From Candidatus Epilinea brevis (GTDB lineage Bacteria > Chloroflexota > Anaerolineae > Epilineales > Epilineaceae): DNA of 64,000 nt. The stretch covers positions 124,001-188,000 of the forward strand of contig JADJUE010000009.1 in the NCBI GenBank assembly GCA_016710785.1, in the 5' to 3' direction. The notes under the pieces are model-generated. The model was not told where the DNA came from, ran no database searches, and was given only the letters and a program-made list of their open reading frames with translations. The position numbers were made by a program, and so were the translations under genes. How positions within the stretch are numbered: position 1 is the stretch's first letter; every line of letters begins with the position of its first letter. Shown here piece by piece: positions 33,253 through 41,894 of the stretch.

Positions 33253-34872
33253 ATGACCGCGAACCTGGCCTTGCCGTCGCCCCGCCTCCAGCCGCTGTCC
33301 GCCCTGCTGGCGGAGGTGCCGGTGCTGGAGATCGCGGGCGACGATTCCTGCCTGGTCGACCATCAGACCTGCGATTCCCGCCAGGCGCGCCCCGGCTCGC
33401 TCTTCGTCGCCTATCCGGGCGTGGCGGTTGACAGTCACCGTTTCCTTGCTGACGCGGTCGGTCGCGGCGCCACCGCCTGCGTGGTGGAGCAGGACACCAT
33501 TGCGCTACGCGCCCGCTACGCCCTGCCGCCGGAGCTGACCCTGGTGCGCGTGGCCGACGCCCGTCTGACCCGCGGCCTGATCGCCGGCGCGCTCTACGAC
33601 CATCCTTCGCGTGACATGGCGGTGGTGGGCGTGACCGGCACCGACGGCAAGACAACCACGTCCAGCCTGCTACATGCCATCCTGGTCGGCGCCGGCCGGC
33701 GCGCGGGCCTGATCAGCACGGTGGGGGCATGGATCGGCGAGGACTTCATGGACACCGGCCTGCACGCCACCACGCCGGAGCCGGAGGAGCTGCAGGCCCT
33801 CCTGGCCCTCATGCGCGACCAGGGTCTTGACCACGCGGTGGTGGAGACCAGCAGCCACGGCCTGGCCCAGCACCGCGTAGCCGACGTGGCCTACGATGTG
33901 GCCGTCATCACCAACCTGACCCGCGAGCATCTGGACTACCACCTGGACCTGGACAGCTACCGCGAGGCGAAGGGCCTGCTCTTCAAGGCCCTGTCGCACG
34001 GGCCGCGCAAGCCGGGCCTCGTCCCGACAGCCGTACTCAACGGCGACGACCCCAACCTGGATTGGTTTCGGGCCATTCCCGCCGGTCGCCGCCTGGTCTA
34101 TGGCCTGACCGCCGGTGAGGACTTTCGCTTGCTGCGCCGATTGGACCCAGGCCCCCGGGGCGCGGGCAATCGCTTTGCCGCCGCCACGCCCGCCGGCGAG
34201 GTGGAGGTTGAAATCCCATTGGCCGGCGACTACAACATCGCCAACTCCCTGGCGGCGATGGCCGCCGCCTATGCCCTGGGCGTCGCCCCGTCGGACGCCG
34301 TGGGACCACTGGCGCGCTTCGGCGGCGTGCCCGGGCGCCTGGAACCCATCCTTGAGGGTCAGGCCTTCCTGGCCTTGGTGGACTTTGCCCATACCCCCAA
34401 TGCCTTGGCGCAAGTGCTGGCCACCGCTCGGCGTATGACCGGCCAGGCGGGTCGGGTGATCGTTGTCTTTGGCTGCGCCGGGCTGCGCGATGTCCCCAAA
34501 CGCGCCGACATGGGTCGCGTCGCCGGCCGCCTGGCGGACCTCACGGTGCTCACGGCTGAAGATCCGCGCACGGAGAGCCTGGACCACATCATCGCCGCCA
34601 GTGCCGATGCGTTGACCGCCGCCGGCCGCGTCGAAGGCCGTGACTACTGGCGCGAACCTGATCGTTTTCAGGCCATCCGCCGGGCCGCTGGCCTGGCCCG
34701 CCCCGGCGACGTGCTGCTGGTATGCGGCAAGGGCCATGAACAGAGCATGTGCTTCGGCGAGGTGGAATACGACTGGGATGACCGTCGGGCCTTGCGCGCT
34801 GCCTTGCGCGGCGAGCGCTACGGTCACTTGCCTACGGCCGGATCGGTCGTCAGCGACCACCTTTCGTCATGA
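33253..34872 (+). CDS. murE: Mur ligase, UDP-MurNAc-tripeptide synthetase (MurE)
   Basis: About 539 residues with the three Mur-ligase domains. The ATP-binding loop is VTGTDGKTTTSSLLHAIL (near residue 126). ETSSHGLAQHRV and TNLTREHLDYH are the central-domain motifs, and CGKGHEQ marks the C-terminal domain. The protein adds the third amino acid of the stem peptide. In the position of the DNPR motif of meso-diaminopimelate enzymes it reads AEDPRTE, so the amino acid added cannot be assigned with confidence. The ATG at 33253 is preferred over 33151: the first 34 residues of the longer frame are unlike the family and overlap a candidate promoter. The riboswitch-terC transcript runs in the opposite direction. 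Confidence 0.9.
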   Translation: MTANLALPSPRLQPLSALLAEVPVLEIAGDDSCLVDHQTCDSRQARPGSLFVAYPGVAVDSHRFLADAVGRGATACVVEQDTIALRARYALPPELTLVRVADARLTRGLIAGALYDHPSRDMAVVGVTGTDGKTTTSSLLHAILVGAGRRAGLISTVGAWIGEDFMDTGLHATTPEPEELQALLALMRDQGLDHAVVETSSHGLAQHRVADVAYDVAVITNLTREHLDYHLDLDSYREAKGLLFKALSHGPRKPGLVPTAVLNGDDPNLDWFRAIPAGRRLVYGLTAGEDFRLLRRLDPGPRGAGNRFAAATPAGEVEVEIPLAGDYNIANSLAAMAAAYALGVAPSDAVGPLARFGGVPGRLEPILEGQAFLALVDFAHTPNALAQVLATARRMTGQAGRVIVVFGCAGLRDVPKRADMGRVAGRLADLTVLTAEDPRTESLDHIIAASADALTAAGRVEGRDYWREPDRFQAIRRAAGLARPGDVLLVCGKGHEQSMCFGEVEYDWDDRRALRAALRGERYGHLPTAGSVVSDHLSS

Positions 34873-34952
34873 GCCGGACCGCCAAGGGGCGGCCATCCAT
34901 AGAGGTCACCCGCACACTGGCGGGCGGCGCGCCCCAACAGGAGGTCTCTCAC

Positions 34953-36470
34953 ATGTCCATTCAACACCGTGCGGCGTCGCGGCGTTCGCTTACCGTGTTG
35001 TTGCTCCTCGGTGGCCTGGTCCTGACCGGGCCACCGTCCGCTGGGGCGGTCGGTCCCCCGCCGCAGGTAGCGACCGGCCTGCGCGAGGCCCTGGCGGCCA
35101 GCGGACAGCTACGCGTGATCATCAGCGTGGCGGAGGCCGACGAGCGGCTGAACGAGGATGCGATCGCCCTGCGGCAGCAGCGCTTGCTCGCCGCCTTGGG
35201 CCCGTACTTTCAGCTGCAGCACCGTTATCAGGGCATCGGCGCCCTCGCTGGCATGCTGAGCGCCCGCGGTCTGGACCGGCTGCTGGGCAGCGGCATGCCG
35301 CGGCTCTCGGTGGCCATGGACCCCTCCATTCACGCCTACCTGGATGAGAGCGTGCCGTTCACCGGCGCGGACAAGCTGAAGCGCCAGGGCGTGACCGGCA
35401 AAGGCATCCGGGTGGTGGTCATGGACACCGGCGTGGACGTGGACCACACCGACTTGCGGGATGCCATCGTGGATCAGATCTGCACGCTCGTGCCCAAGGA
35501 CCGCTGCGGACCCGCGGGCAAGGTGGCCGACGACAAGGACGGCCATGGCACCCATGTGGCCGGGATCATCGCCAGCCGCGGCAAGCGGTCCAGCTTCGGG
35601 ATGGCGCCCGGCGCCGAGATCGTGGCCCTCAAGTTCCTGGAGACGCGCAACACCGGCGCGGGTTCGGACATGATCGAAGCCCTGGATCTGCTCCTCAAGC
35701 GCGACGACATCCACATCATCAACATGAGCCTCGGGACCAACCTGCTCTACGAAGGTAGCTGTGACAAGGCCGACGCCTATACCAAGGCCCTGTCGCAGGC
35801 ATTCGGGAAGCTGAAGGCCAAGGGGATCATCAGCGTGGCGGCCTCCGGCAACGACGGCTCGCCGACCAAGATGGGGGCCCCGGCCTGCGTGGACGACGTC
35901 ATCTCGGTGGGAGCGGTGGAGATCGGGTCCGACGCCAAGCTGGCCTCCTTCACCAACCGCAGCGTCACCCTGGACCTGCTGGCCCCTGGGGTGGGCATCG
36001 ACGCGCCCGTGCCCGGCAACGAGGTGGGCAGCAAGCAGGGAACCAGCATGGCCTCGCCGCATGTCGCCGGCGCACTGGCGCTGCTGATGCAGGCCGTGCC
36101 CTGGGCGAGACAGGACGCCCTGGAGGCGGTGCTCAAGGAGAACGGACAGCGCCCGACCACCAACGTCGGCGGCAACTCGGTCAGTTCGATCAAGGTGGAC
36201 AAGGCCCTCGCGGCGCTGAAGGCCATCACGCCCACGGCGACGCAGTCCATGCCGGCGACGGCGACGCCCACCACCGCGCCCCCCTCCGCCACACCGACGG
36301 CGACGGCCACCGAAGGTCCTTTGCCGACCGCCTCCTTCACGCCGACGCCCGAGCCCGAGACCCCCACGCCCAGCCGCACGCTGTCGCCCGGCCCGACGAC
36401 CACGCCCACCCCGTCCATCGCGCCACCTTCGGGCGCCATCTACCTGCCGCTGCTACGGCGCGCGAACTGA
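34953..36470 (+). CDS. Secreted subtilisin-family (S8) serine protease with TP linker and LP-type tail
   Basis: A 505-residue exported protease. A signal peptide (SLTVLLLLGGLVLTGPPSAGA) is followed by an inhibitor I9-like propeptide (residues ~35-115) and the S8 domain. The triad is visible: D158 (VVMDTGVDVDHTD), H198 (GHGTHVAGI) and S365 (GTSMASPHVAGALAL), with the oxyanion Asn in AASGNDGSP. After residue ~425 comes a Thr/Pro linker that ends in GAIYLPLLRRAN, a tail shared in form with other surface proteins here. ATG 34953 is chosen because AGGAGG lies 7 nt upstream. It probably cleaves extracellular proteins and is held at the cell surface by its tail. Confidence 0.92.
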   Translation: MSIQHRAASRRSLTVLLLLGGLVLTGPPSAGAVGPPPQVATGLREALAASGQLRVIISVAEADERLNEDAIALRQQRLLAALGPYFQLQHRYQGIGALAGMLSARGLDRLLGSGMPRLSVAMDPSIHAYLDESVPFTGADKLKRQGVTGKGIRVVVMDTGVDVDHTDLRDAIVDQICTLVPKDRCGPAGKVADDKDGHGTHVAGIIASRGKRSSFGMAPGAEIVALKFLETRNTGAGSDMIEALDLLLKRDDIHIINMSLGTNLLYEGSCDKADAYTKALSQAFGKLKAKGIISVAASGNDGSPTKMGAPACVDDVISVGAVEIGSDAKLASFTNRSVTLDLLAPGVGIDAPVPGNEVGSKQGTSMASPHVAGALALLMQAVPWARQDALEAVLKENGQRPTTNVGGNSVSSIKVDKALAALKAITPTATQSMPATATPTTAPPSATPTATATEGPLPTASFTPTPEPETPTPSRTLSPGPTTTPTPSIAPPSGAIYLPLLRRAN

Positions 36471-36483
36471 TCGAACACGAAGA

Positions 36484-36517
36484 ACGGGAGCGGAGCCGTG
36501 CATGGCTCCGCTCCCGT
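36484..36517 (+). terminator. Perfect 14-bp hairpin between the protease and sortase genes
   Basis: ACGGGAGCGGAGCC (36484-36497) and its exact complement at 36504-36517 flank a six-base loop, directly after the protease stop. A third partial copy (GCTTCGCTCCCGT) follows. It lies between convergent genes and could terminate both, though no long T run is present. Confidence 0.7.
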
Positions 36518-36617
36518 ATGGCTTCGCTCCCGTATGGGGTTGGACCTTGTCCGGCGCGGTCAGCGTCAGGCGAAAGATGGACCCCGCCGCCGGTGGCTCA
36601 GGTGGATGCCCTGAACA

Positions 36618-37457
36618 TCACTGGCTGACGGTGTCGACCGGCGCCTCGCCGACCAGGTGGGTGAAGACCACCAGTCGCTCTGAATAGGTGGCATTGCCAT
36701 AGTCCCAGGCACCCTTGCAGGTGATCAGGTTGAGGTCTGCGGTCTGGCTGGATCCAAAGATGGTGTCGATGGTCGGGCCCTCGGCATCATGGTCGTAGAC
36801 CTGGTTGCCCTCCACCTGGAACTGCAGGCGCAGCCCGCTGGAATAGGTCACGAACACCTCGTCACCGGGCGCCAACTGGTTCAGCGACCAGAACACGGCC
36901 GGACCGCCGGTGCTGGAGTCCAGGTGTCCGGCGATCACCGCGTTGCCGGCCTCGCCCGGGCGGAACCCCTTGTGGTACCAGCCGGCATTCATCCAGCCCT
37001 TGGGCACGTCCATGGCGTCCTGCGGCGTCAACCCGACCAGTTCGATGAACGCATCCACCTGGATGGCCGGAATCTCCAGGCGCACCGGATCGCCGGCTTC
37101 CTGAAAGGGATCAGGCGTCGACGTGGGCGGCGGCGCGGCGGTGGCGGTGGCCAGAGGCGCGGCGTAGACGACCCCGGAGCCGGCGTCCACACGGGCCTCC
37201 GGCTCGTCCGGGGCGGTTTCTTCGAGCGGCTTGTCCGTGGACAAGGCCACGGCTTCCGCCTCTTGCGTGTCCAGCGCCGCCGTGTCATCGGCCGGCTTGG
37301 ACGGCGCCGGACGCTCGCGTTCGCCGCCGGCGGCGGTCAGGGCATTGTTGCGCTCAGCGACCATCTCCAGCAGGCTGATGGCAGGCTGGCAGGCGGTCAG
37401 GACGAGGGCCGGCGCCAAGAACAACGTGGCGCGCAGCGACGTGATCGTGCTGGGCAT
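36618..37457 (-). CDS. Sortase-family transpeptidase with lipoprotein signal (class E/F-like)
   Basis: A 279-residue protein. The N-terminus (LFLAPALVLTACQ) ends in a lipobox, so the mature enzyme should be lipid-anchored at Cys23, instead of by the usual helix. A disordered Ala/Glu/Pro segment (residues ~35-125) leads to the sortase barrel. The three catalytic residues are visible: H178 (VIAGHLDSS), C247 (LNLITCKGAW) and R261 (TYSERLVVF). Sortases link surface proteins through short C-terminal signals. A strong promoter lies upstream on the minus strand, and GAGGT sits 4 nt before the start. Subclass is a guess; class assignment needs an alignment. Confidence 0.87.
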   Translation of the reverse strand: MPSTITSLRATLFLAPALVLTACQPAISLLEMVAERNNALTAAGGERERPAPSKPADDTAALDTQEAEAVALSTDKPLEETAPDEPEARVDAGSGVVYAAPLATATAAPPPTSTPDPFQEAGDPVRLEIPAIQVDAFIELVGLTPQDAMDVPKGWMNAGWYHKGFRPGEAGNAVIAGHLDSSTGGPAVFWSLNQLAPGDEVFVTYSSGLRLQFQVEGNQVYDHDAEGPTIDTIFGSSQTADLNLITCKGAWDYGNATYSERLVVFTHLVGEAPVDTVSQ

Positions 37458-37521
37458 GTCGACCTCGCTCGGAGCCTGGGGGCAGGCTTGGGTTCAAAGC
37501 TCAAACGGTTACACTCAGCTT

Positions 37522-37550
37522 AATATAGCGTTTGATGTCGCAGACGTCAA
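37522..37550 (-). promoter_or_regulatory. Promoter of the sortase gene
   Basis: On the minus strand, TTGACG (37545-37550), a 17-nt spacer and TATATT (37522-37527) lie ~65 nt upstream of the sortase ATG. This is among the best promoter matches in the window. The rest of the 286-bp divergent gap shows nothing else; a weaker plus-strand candidate for the next gene is TTGGCC (37657) with TATGAC (37681). Confidence 0.72.
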
Positions 37551-37743
37551 GCCCAATTGCGTCCTGCGGGCCATCGGCCTGGCGGGCTGCCGGGCGTTGT
37601 CGGGCCGATCCGGCCCGTCGTGCACCGGAAACAATGATGCCCCATGGGCCTTGCGATTGGCCAGAGCCAGCGGTCCATGCTATGACATCCCCTGGTAGAT
37701 CGCGCCCGCAACCATCGACCGCAGTTGTTCCCAGGAGGCCCAG

Positions 37744-39756
37744 GTGTCCCTATCCAGCGTCTTGTCCGATGCGCAGTCCAAGGCAACACGAACGCGTCCG
37801 ACCGTCCTGGCGATCACCCTTGCCGGCATCGCCGCCGGGCTGGCCCTGCAGGGCCGGCCGCCCCAAGCCGCCCCTGCTCAGCAGGCGGTGCCGGAGCCGC
37901 GCATCATCGCCCACCTTGGCGGCTGGACCTCGGCGGTAGACGTCGAGGGAACCTTGGCCTATGTGGCTGTGGGCTCACGCGTCCGGGTCATCGACGTGGC
38001 CGACCCCCGGCGCCCACGCCTGCTTTCAGAGTCGCCTGAGCTGCCGGCGGTCATCGATGCCTTGAGCGTGTCGGGGGGCATCGTCTACGTGGCGGACCGC
38101 GCCTTCGGCCTGCGCATCGTGGACGCCCGGGATCCCCGAGCACCGGTGCCGATCGGCGCGGGGGACAAGATGAAGGGCGCCAAGGCGGCGCAGGTTTCCG
38201 GAAGCCACGCCTATGTGGCGGATGGCGCCACCGGGGTGCATGTGCTGGACGTCGCCGACCCTCGGGCGCCGCGCGAGGTGGCGCTGATCCCTGTCGACGG
38301 CGGCGAGGCCTGGAACCTGAAGGTGGTCGGAGATCGGGCCTACATCGCCGACCGGGTCGGCCTGCGGGTCGTGGACGTCAGCCGTCCGGCTGCGCCGGCG
38401 GCGATCGGCGCGCGGGAGACGCTCGGCTGGGCCCGTGACGTGGCCGTCAGCGGGCATCACGCCTTCGTGGCTGCCGGCGACCGCGGCCTGGTCGTTCTGG
38501 ACCTCACCGATCCCACGGACATCAGCCGGGTCGCCGATCTGGACACGCCGGGCGAGGCCTGGGCCATAGAGATCGTGGGCCGCCTGGCCTACCTCGCCGA
38601 TGGCGACAGCCTGCGGATCATCGACCTCGCCGATCCGGAGGCCCCGGTACTGTTGGGCGCCTTGTCCGTCGCGGGGGAGGTGCGGGATCTGGATGTGGTC
38701 GGCAGCACCGTCTTCGTGGCCGCCGGATCGACCGGCCTGCACGTCGTCGACGCCGGCGATCCGACGGCCCCGCGCGAGTTGGCGGCCGTGACCGATGTGC
38801 CGGTGCAGGCCAATGCCGCCGCTGCCGACGCGGGACTGCTGTATGTCGCCGACAGCGCCTTCGGGCTGCGGACCTTCGACATGTCCGAGCCAGCGGCGCC
38901 GCGCCTGCTGGGCGGCGTGGACACGCCCGGAACGCCTTTGGAGCTGCGCCTTCACCGCGGGCAGGTCTTTCTGGCCGACCGAACCGGTGGCCTGGCGACC
39001 ATCGATGTCCGCGATCCCGCCCGGCCGGTCATCGCCGGCGGCTGGGCCAGCGCGCCGCGCCGGGTCACCGACCTGGACATCGACGGTGACTGGGCCGCCC
39101 TGCTCGACGCGCCGGCCGATGGCGGGCGCCATGGCCTGCGCCTGCTGAACCTGGCCGGCCCCGCGGCGCCTCGCGAGGTGGGAGCCCTCAACACCCTGCG
39201 CCTGGCCTACGACCTGCGACTGAGCGCCACGCGAGCCTATGTGGCCGACCTGGACGGCCTGCGCGTCTTCGACATCAGCGACCGAGCCGCGCCGAAGGAG
39301 CTGGGGCAGGCCGACCCCATCGGGGTGGTCTACGGGGTGGCGGCGGCCGGCGACATCGCCTACGCCACCATCGGCGAGAGCGGCTTGCGCGTCGTCGACC
39401 TCGCCGATCCGGAGCATCGACGGGTCATCGGTGCGGTGGACACGGACGGCTACTTCCGCGACCTGCAGCTGGTCGACCAACTGCTCTACGTGGCCGACAA
39501 GGACTTCGGCCTGCGCATCTTCGATGTGCGCGACCCCGCGGCGCCGCGCGAGGTGGCCGTGCAGCCGGTGACCGGGGTCGTGGAGCATGTGCTGGTCGCA
39601 GGCAACCTCGCCTACCTGTCGCTGGGCACGGCCGGCATGGCCATCGTCCAGCTGCAGGCGGCGCCGCCGACGGCCACGCCCGTGCGGGCGCCCGATCCGA
39701 CCGCGACGTCGGCGCGCTGGCGGCTCGAACTGCCCTGGCTGGCTGCCGGCCGTTAG
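37744..39756 (+). CDS. Secreted LVIVD-repeat beta-propeller surface protein
   Basis: A 670-residue exported protein. After a signal sequence (VLAITLAGIAAGLALQG) it consists of ~14 tandem LVIVD repeats of ~42 residues, each with a phrase like AYVADGATGVHVLDVADPRAP or LRVVDVSRPAAPAAIG. These build a propeller on the cell surface; no ligand can be inferred. The C-terminus is a short TP stretch followed by WRLELPWLAAGR, a variant of the LP-type tail. The GTG at 37744 has AGGAGG 5 nt upstream. A second, badly frameshifted protein of the same family lies at 61913-63924. Confidence 0.88.
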   Translation: MSLSSVLSDAQSKATRTRPTVLAITLAGIAAGLALQGRPPQAAPAQQAVPEPRIIAHLGGWTSAVDVEGTLAYVAVGSRVRVIDVADPRRPRLLSESPELPAVIDALSVSGGIVYVADRAFGLRIVDARDPRAPVPIGAGDKMKGAKAAQVSGSHAYVADGATGVHVLDVADPRAPREVALIPVDGGEAWNLKVVGDRAYIADRVGLRVVDVSRPAAPAAIGARETLGWARDVAVSGHHAFVAAGDRGLVVLDLTDPTDISRVADLDTPGEAWAIEIVGRLAYLADGDSLRIIDLADPEAPVLLGALSVAGEVRDLDVVGSTVFVAAGSTGLHVVDAGDPTAPRELAAVTDVPVQANAAAADAGLLYVADSAFGLRTFDMSEPAAPRLLGGVDTPGTPLELRLHRGQVFLADRTGGLATIDVRDPARPVIAGGWASAPRRVTDLDIDGDWAALLDAPADGGRHGLRLLNLAGPAAPREVGALNTLRLAYDLRLSATRAYVADLDGLRVFDISDRAAPKELGQADPIGVVYGVAAAGDIAYATIGESGLRVVDLADPEHRRVIGAVDTDGYFRDLQLVDQLLYVADKDFGLRIFDVRDPAAPREVAVQPVTGVVEHVLVAGNLAYLSLGTAGMAIVQLQAAPPTATPVRAPDPTATSARWRLELPWLAAGR

Positions 39757-39814
39757 GGCCGGCGCCGGTCGGTCGGCGCCGTCTTGCGCGGCGCTCCGGG
39801 CAAGGCCATCAACC

Positions 39815-39843
39815 TTGCCCTGCGAACATCCGTCCGGTAGAAT
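39815..39843 (+). promoter_or_regulatory. Promoter of gyrB
   Basis: TTGCCC (39815-39820), a 17-nt spacer and TAGAAT (39838-39843) lie ~110 bp upstream of the gyrB start. Confidence 0.6.
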
Positions 39844-39953
39844 TATGGCGATCTAGCCAGGATCACGACCTCAGCGTCGGGGCGCGGTTGCGCGCCAGCG
39901 GGCGATCCAGAGCCCCCGTTCTACAGCCTTGGCCCCCAACCCAGGATCCCGCG

Positions 39954-41894
39954 ATGAGCCCCTCGCGTTCCAACAACGCTGCCGTCGATCTGACCTATAC
40001 CGCCGACCAGATCCAGGTGCTCGAAGGCTTGGAGGCCGTGCGCAAGCGACCGGGCATGTACATCGGCGGCACGGACATCAAGGCCCTCCACCACATGGTC
40101 TTCGAGGTGGTGGACAACGCCGTGGACGAGGCGATGGCCGGGGCCTGTGATCGCATCGACATCGTCATGCATGCGGATCAGTCCATCAGCGTCAACGACA
40201 ACGGCCGTGGCATTCCCGTCGGCATCCACAAGCAGACCGGGGTGAGCGCCCTGGAGACGGTCATGACCAAGCTGCATGCCGGCGGCAAGTTCGGCGGCGG
40301 CGGCTACAAGGTTTCCGGCGGCCTGCACGGCGTGGGTGTGTCGGCGGTCAACGCCCTGTCCACCTGGCTGGAGGCCGAGGTGCGCCAGAACGGCAGCGTG
40401 TACCTCCAGCGCTTCGAACGCGGCATCCCGCAGGGCGCCGTCGCACGCCTGAGAGACATGGAACCCAACGAATCGTCGGGCACCAAGATCTCCTTCCTGC
40501 GCGACGACACCATCTTCGAGTCGCCGGAGTACCACTGGGATCTGCTGCAGCAGCGCCTGCGCGAGATGGCCTTCCTCACCCGCCGCGTCACGGTGCACCT
40601 GTCCGACAAGCGCCAGGAGCCGGTGCGCGACCTCACCTTCTACTTCGACGGCGGGGTGAAGAGCTTCGTGCGCTACCTCAACCGCGGGCGCGGCGTGCTG
40701 CACGAGATCGTGCATGTGGCCAGCGAGTTGGAAGGCACACAGGTCGACGCGGCCTGGCAGTACACCGACACCTATACCGACAACACCTACACCTTCGCCA
40801 ACACCATCATCACCCCCGATGGCGGCGTGCACCTGACCGGCTTCCGCGCCGCCCTCACCCGGGTCATCAACGATTACGGGCGCAAAGCGGGCCTGCTCAA
40901 GGACGCCGACACCAACCTGAGCGGCGATGACGTGCGCGAGGGGATCACGGCGGTGGTCAGCGTGAAGGTGCCCGACCCGCAGTTCGAGAGCCAGACCAAG
41001 GTCAAGCTGCTCAACGCCGAGGTGCGCAACCAGGTGGAGACGGCGGTCGCGGAGTCCTTCACCCAATGGCTGGAGGAACATCCCCGTGACGGCCGGGCCA
41101 TCGTCGAGAAATGCCTGACCGCGTCCCGGGCGCGGGCGGCCGCCCGCCATGCGCGGGACCTGGTCATCCGCAAGAGCGCCCTGGAGAGCGGTTCGCTGCC
41201 CGGCAAGCTGGCCGACTGCGCCACCCGCGACCCCACCAAGGCGGAGGTGTACATCGTCGAGGGCGACAGCGCCGGCGGCACGGCCAAGCAGGGTCGCGAC
41301 CGCCACTTCCAGGCCATCCTGCCGCTGCGCGGCAAGATCCTGAACGTGGAGAAGGCGCGCCTGGACAAGATCCTGCAGAACAACGAGATCCGCAACCTCG
41401 TGCTGGCCCTGGGCATCGGCATCGGCAACGACCTGAGCCTGGAGCATCTGCGCTACCACCGGGTCATCGTCATGACCGACGCCGACGTGGACGGCAGCCA
41501 TATCCGCACCCTGCTCTTGACCTTCTTCTATCGCTACATGCCGGCCTTGATCGACGGCGGTCATCTCTACATCGCTCAGCCGCCCTTGTTCCTGGTCAAG
41601 TCGGGCCGCCAGGAGCGCTACACCTACAGTGAAGCCGAGAAGAACCGGGTCATCGAGGAATTCGGCGAGGGGCGAACGCCGACGATCCAGCGCTACAAGG
41701 GCCTGGGGGAGATGAACGCCGAACAGCTCTGGGTGACCACCATGGACCCGGCCAGGCGCCAGCTGCTGCGGGTGACGGTAGAGGATGCGGCGGCCGCCGA
41801 CCATACCTTCGAGATGCTCATGGGCCAGGAGGTCATGCCGCGCAAGCGTTTCATCATGACCCATGCCCAGGACGTCAAGAACCTGGACGTGTGA
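39954..41894 (+). CDS. gyrB: DNA gyrase subunit B
   Basis: A 646-residue GyrB that supplies the ATPase and TOPRIM domains of gyrase. The GHKL domain shows EVVDNAVDEAM, NDNGRGIPVG and GGLHGVGVSAVNALS. The TOPRIM region has EGDSAGGTAKQGRDR and DADVDGSHIRTLLLTFF. The C-terminal KRFIMTHAQDVKNLDV is the normal end. ATG 39954 (MSPSRSNNAAVDLTY) is preferred over an upstream frame start at 39888, as AGGA precedes it. gyrA is not in the window. ParE is a close relative, but length and motifs fit GyrB. Confidence 0.94.
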   Translation: MSPSRSNNAAVDLTYTADQIQVLEGLEAVRKRPGMYIGGTDIKALHHMVFEVVDNAVDEAMAGACDRIDIVMHADQSISVNDNGRGIPVGIHKQTGVSALETVMTKLHAGGKFGGGGYKVSGGLHGVGVSAVNALSTWLEAEVRQNGSVYLQRFERGIPQGAVARLRDMEPNESSGTKISFLRDDTIFESPEYHWDLLQQRLREMAFLTRRVTVHLSDKRQEPVRDLTFYFDGGVKSFVRYLNRGRGVLHEIVHVASELEGTQVDAAWQYTDTYTDNTYTFANTIITPDGGVHLTGFRAALTRVINDYGRKAGLLKDADTNLSGDDVREGITAVVSVKVPDPQFESQTKVKLLNAEVRNQVETAVAESFTQWLEEHPRDGRAIVEKCLTASRARAAARHARDLVIRKSALESGSLPGKLADCATRDPTKAEVYIVEGDSAGGTAKQGRDRHFQAILPLRGKILNVEKARLDKILQNNEIRNLVLALGIGIGNDLSLEHLRYHRVIVMTDADVDGSHIRTLLLTFFYRYMPALIDGGHLYIAQPPLFLVKSGRQERYTYSEAEKNRVIEEFGEGRTPTIQRYKGLGEMNAEQLWVTTMDPARRQLLRVTVEDAAAADHTFEMLMGQEVMPRKRFIMTHAQDVKNLDV

